DNA from: Rheinheimera sp. UJ63
Lineage (GTDB): Bacteria > Pseudomonadota > Gammaproteobacteria > Enterobacterales > Alteromonadaceae
Direction: 5' to 3'
Length of the DNA stretch: 64,000 nucleotides
Assembly (NCBI RefSeq): GCF_021568285.1
Contig: NZ_JAKGTQ010000003.1
Location: 248,001-312,000 of the forward strand
Positions within the stretch are counted from its first letter, which is position 1; each line of letters begins with the position of its first letter. Both the position numbers and the translations under genes were made by a program. A model generated the notes under the pieces. The model did not search any database. It was not told where the DNA came from and was given only the letters and a program-made list of their open reading frames with translations. This document shows, in pieces, positions 1 through 7,026 of this stretch.

Positions 1-643
1 TATTGATGCCATTTTAGAACCGGGTGATATTTTATATATTCCACCAGGTTGCCCGCACGATGGTGTGTCTATTGATAACAGCTTAAATTACTCTGTGGGT
101 TTTCGAGCACCGGCACAAAAAGATCTACTCACCGGTTTGACCGATTATTTAATTGACCATGAGATTGTTGGTAAACGTTTCACCGATCCTGCTCGGCAAT
201 TAACCCCGCAAAACGGCGCGATCAGTGAACAAGATTTAGATCAGGTGCAGCAATTATTACTACAACTGATAAGTGATCGACAATTACTCCCGCAATGGTT
301 TGGCCAATACATTACTCAAGCTAAGCATGAATTAGATCAGCAAGAGCCTGATCCGCATTATCAAGCCGAAGAAATTGCGGAATACTTAGAAGAAGGCTCC
401 GTACTGGCCAGTATCGGCGGTTTACGCTGCAGTTATTATCAGCAAAAACCTGACAGTGATATTTTGTTGTTTATTGATGGTGAGAAAATCGTGTTACCCG
501 CAGAGGAATTACACACCGCGCAACTGCTGACACAGAGCCCCACCATTAGCCAGCAAGACTGTATGCATTTTATTGCCCGCGAAGAGCGTTTGCTGCTGCT
601 AACCGATTTGATCAATCAAGGGTTGTGGTACTTTGTTGAGTAA
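1..643 (+). CDS. roxA: Ribosomal protein uL16 arginine hydroxylase, C-terminal part (JmjC/cupin oxygenase)
   Basis: The gene enters from outside the window; the frame is open from base 2 and ends at TAA 641-643. This family (YcfD/RoxA) is a cytosolic Fe(II)/2-oxoglutarate oxygenase that hydroxylates an arginine of ribosomal protein L16. The visible part starts in the JmjC core with the PGDILYIPPGCPHDG segment, whose histidine matches the last iron ligand of the family. It continues through the dimerisation region and the winged-helix C-terminus with acidic stretches. The N-terminal half with the HxD iron ligands lies outside, so only the second half is verified. A GTG at 65 is internal and not the start. 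A strong terminator follows at once. Confidence 0.85.
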   Translation, partial: IDAILEPGDILYIPPGCPHDGVSIDNSLNYSVGFRAPAQKDLLTGLTDYLIDHEIVGKRFTDPARQLTPQNGAISEQDLDQVQQLLLQLISDRQLLPQWFGQYITQAKHELDQQEPDPHYQAEEIAEYLEEGSVLASIGGLRCSYYQQKPDSDILLFIDGEKIVLPAEELHTAQLLTQSPTISQQDCMHFIAREERLLLLTDLINQGLWYFVE

Positions 644-656
644 GCTCTCTGCCTAG

Positions 657-684
657 AAAAAAACCGCTTAGCAGCGGTTTTTTT
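657..684 (+). terminator. Rho-independent terminator after roxA
   Basis: A CCGCT-TAGC-AGCGG hairpin lies between an A-run and a T-run of eight, 14 bases after the roxA stop. The flanking A/T runs make it work in both directions, so it may also end transcription of the convergent minus-strand gene at 721-1146. Confidence 0.85.
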
Positions 685-720
685 GTAAAGATTAAACTAC
701 AGATTTAAGTGCAGTTTGTG

Positions 721-1146
721 CTAGCTCTGCCACAATTGTTCGTCATCAAACAAGTCGTATAAACCGTGCGCACGAGCAACCAATAAATTAGCAAAATCAT
801 GCTGAGTTTTATCAGACACACCCGCTTGAATAATTTGCTCGGCCTTTAACTGCCAATGTAACGCAAAAGCACGGATCGCTTCCCGCGCATTAGGGGCCGC
901 GCCGATCGCCATATGGTCGGTTGGTAAGTCGCCACTGATCACCCAAAACGATTTTTTCTCGCGGGTATTCAGTTTCCAAATCGCCACATAAGGCGGTAAA
1001 TAACGGCTTTCACTCACGGCAACGTTATCGGGGATAATACCTTTAGTTGCAAGGTATTCGTTGGCTTTTTGAAACTGCGTTCGCACCCACTCTGTGCGCT
1101 CCGCATCACTGATTTCAGCATTATTCTGAGTTAACGACTCACTCAT
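721..1146 (-). CDS. DUF4826 family protein
   Basis: This encodes a soluble 141-residue acidic protein without signal peptide or membrane segment. The sequence matches what I know as DUF4826, a family of gammaproteobacterial proteins with a central region around YLPPYVAIWKL and FWVISGDLPTDH, followed by a helical C-terminal half (roughly residues 85-141). Its function is not known. The ATG is preceded by AGGAAG at a good distance. It is convergent with roxA and shares its terminator. Confidence 0.7.
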   Translation of the reverse strand: MSESLTQNNAEISDAERTEWVRTQFQKANEYLATKGIIPDNVAVSESRYLPPYVAIWKLNTREKKSFWVISGDLPTDHMAIGAAPNAREAIRAFALHWQLKAEQIIQAGVSDKTQHDFANLLVARAHGLYDLFDDEQLWQS

Positions 1147-1529
1147 AAACGGCTTCCTATGTTGTAGTTGCCGCTACTTTAGGTGACTCGCTGCCGACAA
1201 TCAAGTCTTGATAGCGCAGAATCAGCCCATCCCACCCCAAAAGTTCACTCGTCAACCCCATATCACCTCCGACCACACTCAGACACCGGTCCGACCACAC
1301 TCTGAGACACATCTGACCACACTCTGAGACAATTTAGAGCTGAATGATGCTTTGCTGGCAACAGACAGATCAGACCTGTCTCTGAGTGCGGTCTGACCAG
1401 TCATTATTTCATGGGAAAGCTGGCATAAAGTAGGACTAAATGGTAAATTCCGCGCCATAAACATCGGCTACAGTTAACGTAAACGTAAACGGTAGCGCTT
1501 TATCCGCTTTTATTCCAATGGAGTTCATT
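1147..1529. other. Intergenic region with short repeats
   Basis: This stretch separates the DUF4826 gene from leucine dehydrogenase. It contains three direct 22-bp repeats and one inverted partial copy (1271-1393, listed separately). Both flanking genes are transcribed away from it, so it must contain two promoters; I could not place either with confidence. The open frame on the minus strand across the repeats has no ribosome binding site or recognisable product. Confidence 0.6.
1271..1393. repeat. 22-bp direct repeats plus an inverted copy
   Basis: GACCACACTCTGAGACA-type units start at 1271, 1293 and 1315, a spacing of exactly 22 bp. The first copy is imperfect. An inverted copy, TGTCTCTGAGTGCGGTC, lies at 1377-1393 with two mismatches. 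Multiple terminal repeats facing an inverted copy resemble the ends of IS21-family elements, so this may be the scar of an element that lost its genes. An operator array is the alternative. No transposase fragment is visible. Confidence 0.6.
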
Positions 1530-2576
1530 GTGGCAGTATTTAATCATCCTGAATTTGATCAACACGAACAAGTGGTTTACTGCAGTGATCAGGAATCTGG
1601 CTTAAAAGCCATCATTGCTGTGCACAGCACCCGCTTAGGCCCGGCTGTCGGCGGTTGCCGCATGTGGGATTATGTCTCAGATGAAGATGCACTGGTCGAT
1701 GTACTGCGCTTATCTCGCGGTATGACTTACAAAAACGCTATGGCCGGTTTGCCATTAGGCGGTGGTAAGTCTGTGATTATCGGTAATGCTAAAACTATCA
1801 AGTCTGAAGCCTTGTTTCGTGCCTTTGGTCGTATGGTGCATCGCTTAAATGGCAGCTATTACAGTGCTGAAGATGTGAACATTACCACACACGATATTAT
1901 GCAAGTGAACCAGGAAACGCCTTTCGTGGCTGGTTTAGAAGGCAAAAGCGGTAACCCTGCACCCTTTACTGCGCTAGGCACCTACCAAGGTATTAAAGCC
2001 GCTGCGATGCATCAATTTGGCTCGGCCGATCTGAACGGTAAAGTTGTCGCGGTGCAAGGTTTAGGCAGCGTGGGTTTTTACCTGTGTGAATATTTGCACG
2101 CTGAAGGCGCGAAACTGATTGTTACTGATATCAATGAAGACGCTGTCACTCGGGCGGTGAATCAATTTGGCGCAACAGCTGTAGGCTTAAATGACATCTA
2201 TGCGGTAGATGCAGATATCTATGCCCCCTGTGCTCTGGGGGCTACATTAAATGACGACACCTTGCCACAGTTAAAAGTAAAAATTATCGCAGGTTGTGCC
2301 AACAACCAGTTAAAGCGCGCAGAGCATGGCCAGAAGTTGCGTCAAATGGGTATTTTATATGCGCCAGACTATGTGATTAACGCCGGTGGCATTATCAATG
2401 TCGCCTTTGAGATGCGGCCACAAGGCTACAGCAGCTCTGAGTCAACGGCAAAAGTGAAGCAAATCTACGACACCTTGTTGACCATTTTTGAACGTGCTGA
2501 TGCAGAAAATTTACCCACCAGCACCGTAGCGGATCTGATGGCGCAAGAAATTATTGCTCGCGGTAAACTGTTATAA
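1530..2576 (+). CDS. ldh: Leucine dehydrogenase (Glu/Leu/Phe/Val dehydrogenase family)
   Basis: This cytosolic NAD-dependent enzyme oxidatively deaminates branched-chain amino acids to 2-oxo acids, linking leucine, valine and isoleucine breakdown to ammonia. The N-terminal dimerisation domain has the glycine-rich GPAVGGCRMW segment and the catalytic-lysine region MAGLPLGGGKSV. The C-terminal Rossmann domain has VQGLGSVGFYL, followed by the PCALGA and NAGGI segments typical of the family. The length of 348 residues fits. I chose the GTG at 1530 because GGAG lies six bases upstream and the protein then begins (M)AVFNHPEF. The ATG at 1518 lacks a ribosome binding site. The gene stands alone, with a long hairpin after it. 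Confidence 0.88.
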   Translation: MAVFNHPEFDQHEQVVYCSDQESGLKAIIAVHSTRLGPAVGGCRMWDYVSDEDALVDVLRLSRGMTYKNAMAGLPLGGGKSVIIGNAKTIKSEALFRAFGRMVHRLNGSYYSAEDVNITTHDIMQVNQETPFVAGLEGKSGNPAPFTALGTYQGIKAAAMHQFGSADLNGKVVAVQGLGSVGFYLCEYLHAEGAKLIVTDINEDAVTRAVNQFGATAVGLNDIYAVDADIYAPCALGATLNDDTLPQLKVKIIAGCANNQLKRAEHGQKLRQMGILYAPDYVINAGGIINVAFEMRPQGYSSSESTAKVKQIYDTLLTIFERADAENLPTSTVADLMAQEIIARGKLL

Positions 2577-2910
2577 CGTTTTTTAATGCAGCATTGTATA
2601 AAGGAAATGATGGCTTAAGGCAACGCGGTTAATGAGCCGCGGTTTGCTTTAAGCCATCAATGCCATGGCTGGCAAACACAGCATCTTACTCGGATCTACT
2701 TTGCAACACTGGCCTGCCAGTGCTGCAAGGTAGACCGCAGCTAAAACTTAAACCTCTGTTTGGCGTGTTAACAAGCTCAAGCGCGTTATCTTGCACACTA
2801 AACTGCACAGTAACACGCTGATATGCTCTTTGTGGCTCATTAATACAGACAACCCACACCATTTCAGCCTGGCCAGTTTACGACAAAACAACGCCGCAAC
2901 AGCTCAAGCC
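2577..2910. other. Intergenic region after leucine dehydrogenase
   Basis: This contains a long imperfect hairpin at 2609-2658 and little else that can be named. A start-less open frame (2752-2934, plus strand) looks mildly protein-like near its end but has no initiation signal. No promoter, tRNA or repeat was recognised in the remainder. Confidence 0.5.
2609..2658. repeat. Long inverted repeat downstream of leucine dehydrogenase
   Basis: GATGGCTTAA at 2609-2618 pairs with TTAAGCCATC at 2649-2658, and the interior forms further pairing between CGCGG and CCGCG. There is no T-run after the stem, so a classic rho-independent terminator is unlikely. It could protect the 3' end of the mRNA or be a dispersed palindromic element. 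Confidence 0.55.
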
Positions 2911-3114
2911 CTACAAGATAAACTTAACGATTAAATCCCAGCCTATGAGTAAGATTGATAAGATAATCAATAAAAAAATACTGACATGTAGCCAAAACAT
3001 CGATTGCGGCTTTGCCTTACTCACTCGCTGTTTGAGCACAACCTTAGCCGGTTGCTTATTGCTAGAGGAAGACGCTGCGCCAGCCGTTGCTGACGCTTTT
3101 TTCACTTGAGCCAT
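2911..3114 (-). CDS. Small single-pass membrane protein, function unknown
   Basis: A 67-residue protein starts MAQVKKASAT. It has a Ser/Ala- and Lys-rich N-terminal half and one hydrophobic helix near the C-terminus (FWLHVSIFLLIILSILLIGW), giving a likely N-in small inner-membrane protein. The ATG at 3114 is preceded by GAAGGA about 12 bases upstream, somewhat far. A longer frame from GTG 3150 is possible but begins only three bases after the stop of the upstream acetyltransferase. The two genes are probably co-transcribed. I do not recognise a family. Confidence 0.5.
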   Translation of the reverse strand: MAQVKKASATAGAASSSSNKQPAKVVLKQRVSKAKPQSMFWLHVSIFLLIILSILLIGWDLIVKFIL

Positions 3115-3153
3115 TTTCAACAACAATCCTTCAGAAAATGTTAACGCCACTCA

Positions 3154-3648
3154 TTAATGCGGATAAGAGGCCGCTAATGCCTGTAATTCCGCCCCAGCAA
3201 CACGAGTGATCCGCCAGTCATGCATAACACTGGCACCTTGCGCTTGATAAAAATCGATTGCCGGTTGATTCCAATCCAGCACTGACCATTCAAAGCGGCC
3301 ACAGCCACGTTCTACGGCCAGTTTTGCTAAATAGCTTAATAATAATTTACCTAAACCCTTACCCCGATATTCAGGTAGAACAAATAAATCTTCTAGATAA
3401 AGCCCAGGTTGCGCTAAAAATGTGGAGTAATTATGAAAAAACAAAGCAAAGCCCGCTGGCTGCCCTTGATACTCAGCAATCACCACTTCGGCTGCACGCT
3501 TCTCGCCAAACAAGCTTTGTTGTAACTTTTCGGTGGTGGCGACCACCTGATCTGCCATTTTCTCATATTCAGCTAAGCCCTGAATAAAAGCTAAAATTAA
3601 GGCGCAATCAGCCTCGGTTGCTATACGGATAGTGCTGTGATTAATCAT
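3154..3648 (-). CDS. GNAT family N-acetyltransferase, diamine/thialysine acetyltransferase type
   Basis: This is a cytosolic acetyl-CoA-dependent acetyltransferase of 164 residues. The acetyl-CoA binding motif is seen as LFVLPEYRGKGLGKLLL (about residues 88-105), preceded by LYLED. The C-terminal segment RFEWSVLDWNQPAIDFYQAQGA is characteristic of the spermidine/spermine (SSAT)-like branch, so a polyamine or small amine is the likely substrate. AAAGG precedes the ATG. The small membrane-protein gene at 2911-3114 follows closely on the same strand. Confidence 0.82.
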   Translation of the reverse strand: MINHSTIRIATEADCALILAFIQGLAEYEKMADQVVATTEKLQQSLFGEKRAAEVVIAEYQGQPAGFALFFHNYSTFLAQPGLYLEDLFVLPEYRGKGLGKLLLSYLAKLAVERGCGRFEWSVLDWNQPAIDFYQAQGASVMHDWRITRVAGAELQALAASYPH

Positions 3649-3720
3649 AAAATACCTTTGAAATCATAAAATGTCAGGCTAGGCTCAAATTGAGATACTA
3701 CTATAGCCTGCGTTATGGCG

Positions 3721-3746
3721 AAAAAAAACCGGAGTATACTCCGGTT
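3721..3746 (-). terminator. Rho-independent terminator after fadE
   Basis: CCGGAGTATACTCCGG (3729-3744) is a perfect palindrome. On the minus strand it is followed by a run of eight T, 20 bases past the fadE stop, which fits termination of the psrA-fadE transcript. Confidence 0.85.
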
Positions 3747-3764
3747 TCTTCAACGCGTTAGCGA

Positions 3765-6080
3765 TTACGCTGCATCTTTACTCGGTAAACTGAATTTTTC
3801 GAGTTCGCCGGGTTTAAAGCTATCCACACTGATGGCTTTAAACCGCAATTCATTCATTTTATGCAGCGACGCAGCTTCAGCTTCTGAAATAATCTTCGCC
3901 GCTAACGCTTGCTTAATGGTATCCACCATCGGTTGCTTACGCGCTAACTGACCAGACTTTTGCGCCTGAGCTATTTTCTTCAATAATGGTTGAGCTTCAT
4001 ACATCGCAACAAAAGCCGCTTCCATTAGCCCTGTGGCATCATCCGCGCCTTCACCGACATAACACAGATGCGTTAAGCGATCGCGCACCACATTGGGTTT
4101 AGACAGTGTTTCGCAAATTTGCTGCGCCACTTCATCGGTTGGCAGTTTGTAGCCGATACCAAATGGGAACACCAAAGTACGTAACGTGCGTGCCACAATA
4201 CGATTAGGGAAGTTAGCAAAGAAACCATCAAAGGCTTTACCAATTTCATATAAAGCACGCGCCACACTGTAATGCACAAAGGGCAGATCCGCTTGCTGAC
4301 GGCCGTTATCTTCATAAAACTTCAATACGGCCGAAGCAATATACAACTGGCTTAACACATCGCCTAACCGCGCAGACAGCATTTCTTTGCGTTTTAAATC
4401 ACCGCCCAGCATCAACATAGATACATCAGCACTTAGTGCTAAGGCACGGCTCATGCGGCTTAATTGCTTGTAATAACGAGCCGTGTCACCCGACACCGGT
4501 GCAGTGTTAAAGGCACCGGCCGTTAAGCCCTGCCATAACGCTGAAAACGTATTGCCTACCGCAAAACCAACATGCGCCATTAATAGCTTATCAAACTGCG
4601 CTAAACCTTCATCGGCATTCGGGTTGGCTGCGGCTTCTAACTCCGCTAACACATAAGGGTGACAACGCGTGGCACCTTGACCAAAGATCATCAAGTTGCG
4701 CGTTAAAATGTTCGCCCCTTCAACGGTAATCGAAATAGGCACGCCCATATAACCGTGTGCTAAATAGTTCATCGGTCCGCACTGAATGGCTTTGCCGGCA
4801 TGAATATCAAACGCATCGTTTAATAAAATACGTGACATCTCCGTCATGTGATATTTAGCAATGGCGGTAACGACGGCAGGGCTAAGTTTTTGATCAATCG
4901 CACCCGCGGTCATCACGCGCATGGCTTCTAATGTGTAAGTTAAGCCCCCGATACGCGCTAAGCCTTCTTGCACACCTTCAAATTTACCAATTGATAAACC
5001 AAACTGCTGACGCACATAACCATAAGCGCCCGTCATCCGAGCCGCTAAGTGACCCGTTGCGGTGGCCAGCGCCGGTAATGAAATACCGCGACCTGCCGAC
5101 AAGCACTCGACCAGCATACGCCAGCCACGACCGGCATATTCTGGCCCACCGATAATCCAATCAATGGGGATAAATACGTCTTTACCGTAAGTGGTACCGT
5201 TCATAAAAGCCATATTCATTGGGAAATGACGATCGCCTATTTGCACACCAGGATGGCTGGTCGGAATTAACGCACAGGTGATGCCTAATTCTTCTTTCTC
5301 ACCCAGTAACTTATCAGGATCAGATAATTTGAACGCCAAGCCCAACACCGTTGCCACAGGTGCTAAGGTGATATAGCGCTTATCCCAGTTCAAACGAATA
5401 CCCAGTACTTCGTTACCTTCAAATTCGCCTTTACACACTACGCCGGTATCAGGAATACCGCCCGCATCAGAGCCCGCCTCTGGGCCGGTTAAGGCAAAAC
5501 ACGGCACATCAGTACCATTGGCTAAGGGTGGCAACCAGCGGTTCTTTTGCTCTTCTGTACCGTAGTGCATTAACAATTCACCGGGGCCTAAAGAGTTAGG
5601 CACCATGATGGTCACGGCGGCGGTTAAGCTGCGCGTAGCAATGCGCGACACGATGGTCGAGTTGGCTATCGCTGAAAACTCACGCCCACCATAGCTCTTA
5701 GGAATAATCATGGCGAAGAAACCTTCGCTTTTAATGTAATCCCACACGGCTTTAGGCAGGTCTCGCTCTTCTTGCACAATCTTGTAGTCATCCAGCATTT
5801 TCAGCAAGGTTTCAACTTGATTGTCCATAAAGGCTTGCTCATCGGCCGATAACTCGGCTTTAGGAATGCTGTGCAGTTTTTGCCAGTCTGGTTTACCTTT
5901 GAACAGTTCACCATCCCACCACACATCACCCGCTTCCATCGCTTCACGTTCAGTATCTGAAAGAGGCGGTAAGATTTTTTTGAAAATGCCAAACACAGGT
6001 TTGGTGATCAGACTGCGTCGAATGGAGGTGACACCGAATACCACCACCAGAATAACGATAATTAATAATAAAAAGACCAT
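3765..6080 (-). CDS. fadE: Acyl-CoA dehydrogenase FadE
   Basis: This FAD enzyme carries out the first step of fatty-acid beta-oxidation, acyl-CoA to trans-2-enoyl-CoA. The 771-residue protein has an N-terminal hydrophobic helix (residues 1-20) that anchors it to the inner membrane. An acyl-CoA dehydrogenase N-terminal domain follows, then the middle domain with CFALTGPEAGSDAGG (FAD/substrate segment), the C-terminal dehydrogenase domain with SITVEGANILTRNLMIFGQG, and the extra C-terminal domain typical of FadE. E. coli FadE is slightly longer (814). It lies 18 bases after the tetR-type gene on the same strand, so the two form an operon controlled from 6777-6822. Confidence 0.93.
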   Translation of the reverse strand: MVFLLLIIVILVVVFGVTSIRRSLITKPVFGIFKKILPPLSDTEREAMEAGDVWWDGELFKGKPDWQKLHSIPKAELSADEQAFMDNQVETLLKMLDDYKIVQEERDLPKAVWDYIKSEGFFAMIIPKSYGGREFSAIANSTIVSRIATRSLTAAVTIMVPNSLGPGELLMHYGTEEQKNRWLPPLANGTDVPCFALTGPEAGSDAGGIPDTGVVCKGEFEGNEVLGIRLNWDKRYITLAPVATVLGLAFKLSDPDKLLGEKEELGITCALIPTSHPGVQIGDRHFPMNMAFMNGTTYGKDVFIPIDWIIGGPEYAGRGWRMLVECLSAGRGISLPALATATGHLAARMTGAYGYVRQQFGLSIGKFEGVQEGLARIGGLTYTLEAMRVMTAGAIDQKLSPAVVTAIAKYHMTEMSRILLNDAFDIHAGKAIQCGPMNYLAHGYMGVPISITVEGANILTRNLMIFGQGATRCHPYVLAELEAAANPNADEGLAQFDKLLMAHVGFAVGNTFSALWQGLTAGAFNTAPVSGDTARYYKQLSRMSRALALSADVSMLMLGGDLKRKEMLSARLGDVLSQLYIASAVLKFYEDNGRQQADLPFVHYSVARALYEIGKAFDGFFANFPNRIVARTLRTLVFPFGIGYKLPTDEVAQQICETLSKPNVVRDRLTHLCYVGEGADDATGLMEAAFVAMYEAQPLLKKIAQAQKSGQLARKQPMVDTIKQALAAKIISEAEAASLHKMNELRFKAISVDSFKPGELEKFSLPSKDAA

Positions 6081-6098
6081 TTCAGCTTCCTTCCAGCA

Positions 6099-6773
6099 TC
6101 AGGCTACGGTTTGTGTTACGCCTGTCGGCATAACATTCGTCAACACAGGCGCAGCAATGGCTGCCGCCAAATAAGGGATCAAGCGTGCTATCACGCCTTC
6201 GATATCAACCGACTCGTTAAAATCGGCTAAGGCAATTTCTGCCAACGCATCGTTGGATGCCATGGTAAAGACAATGGAACCCAGTGAAAAATGCAACCGC
6301 CAAAACAACACGCTCGCAGGCAAATGTGGACAGCTTTGTTGCACAAGTAACACAAACTTATCTAGGGTTTGGCCATAATGATGATTAATAAACCAACGCA
6401 AGTGGCCTTGCACATCGGTATAACCGCGCCCTAACAGTTGCAAGAAAGTACGGGTGCCTTTGCGCTGCACATGGTTAAGCTCTAACAAGGGCTTAACGAA
6501 AACAGCGAGGATATCCGGTAAGCTATGCGGCTGGGTTTTCGCCAGTAATTGATCAAACTCATGATCTAAACGCGGCATCAACACTTGCAAATAACGCTGA
6601 AGCACCGCTTGGATCAGTTCTTTTTTCGAGCCAAAGTGATAATTAACCGAGGCCAGATTCACTTCCGCTTTGGTCGTGATCTGGCGTAGTGAAGTATCAT
6701 TGAAGCCGGCTTCGGCAAACAGATTTTGCGCCGCATCCAAAATTTTTAGTTGTGTATTCACTTTCACACTCAT
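6099..6773 (-). CDS. psrA: TetR-family regulator of fatty-acid degradation, PsrA-like
   Basis: This 224-residue DNA-binding repressor has a TetR helix-turn-helix in the first 55 residues (ILDAAQNLFAEAGFNDTSLRQIT, then VNLASVNYHFGSKKEL) and a C-terminal ligand domain. This N-terminus closely resembles PsrA, the long-chain acyl-CoA-responsive repressor of fad genes in Pseudomonas and Alteromonadales. The position immediately before fadE and the repeated CAAAC/GTTTG half-sites upstream support this and suggest autoregulation. I chose ATG 6773; a TTG three codons earlier is possible. No strong ribosome binding site is visible. Confidence 0.8.
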   Translation of the reverse strand: MSVKVNTQLKILDAAQNLFAEAGFNDTSLRQITTKAEVNLASVNYHFGSKKELIQAVLQRYLQVLMPRLDHEFDQLLAKTQPHSLPDILAVFVKPLLELNHVQRKGTRTFLQLLGRGYTDVQGHLRWFINHHYGQTLDKFVLLVQQSCPHLPASVLFWRLHFSLGSIVFTMASNDALAEIALADFNESVDIEGVIARLIPYLAAAIAAPVLTNVMPTGVTQTVA

Positions 6774-6776
6774 TTT

Positions 6777-6822
6777 ATTCAAACATGTTTTTTAAACACC
6801 TGTTTGAAATGTACGTTTGAAT
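6777..6822 (-). promoter_or_regulatory. Putative PsrA operator cluster upstream of psrA-fadE
   Basis: TTCAAACATGTTT (6778-6790), AAACACCTGTTTGAA (6794-6808) and a further ACGTTTGAA half-site (6813-6821) lie within 50 bases of the start codon. They match the C/GAAAC-N-GTTTG/C pattern reported for PsrA. Two adjacent sites suggest cooperative autorepression of the psrA-fadE operon. Confidence 0.65.
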
Positions 6823-7026
6823 CACTGGTCTGTCAAGTGACATTCTGCAGTGAGTGCAAGTAATACCGTGATGTTGCGTTAGTCAGATAAAGGGTTTTAG
6901 GCAGGCGGTTAAGTTTGCCATTCGCTGTATAGCGGCGTTTCAGCGCGTTGATCTCGCCAAGTTATCGCTTTTTTTAGGTAGGCAAAGTAACAGGCCGACT
7001 GAACCGCCGACCTGTTAGCGTGGTTT
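6823..7026. other. Intergenic region between psrA and dipeptidyl peptidase genes
   Basis: This about 200-base stretch holds the distal psrA promoter side and the 3' flank of the peptidase gene. TAACAGG/CCTGTTA arms around 6990-7018 can form a hairpin just past the peptidase stop on the minus strand, but no T-run follows. Confidence 0.35.

Noticed and set aside
1271-1393. CRISPR array
   Set aside because: The units are contiguous 22-bp repeats without unique spacers, and no cas genes are nearby.
1279-1464. Minus-strand open frame across the 22-bp repeats
   Set aside because: It follows the repeat sequence, has no ribosome binding site and encodes nothing recognisable.
2752-2934. Start-less plus-strand frame ending in a protein-like Ala/Gln-rich segment
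   Set aside because: No start codon or ribosome binding site, no family recognised, and it overlaps the end of the small membrane-protein gene. A decayed gene is possible but not supported.
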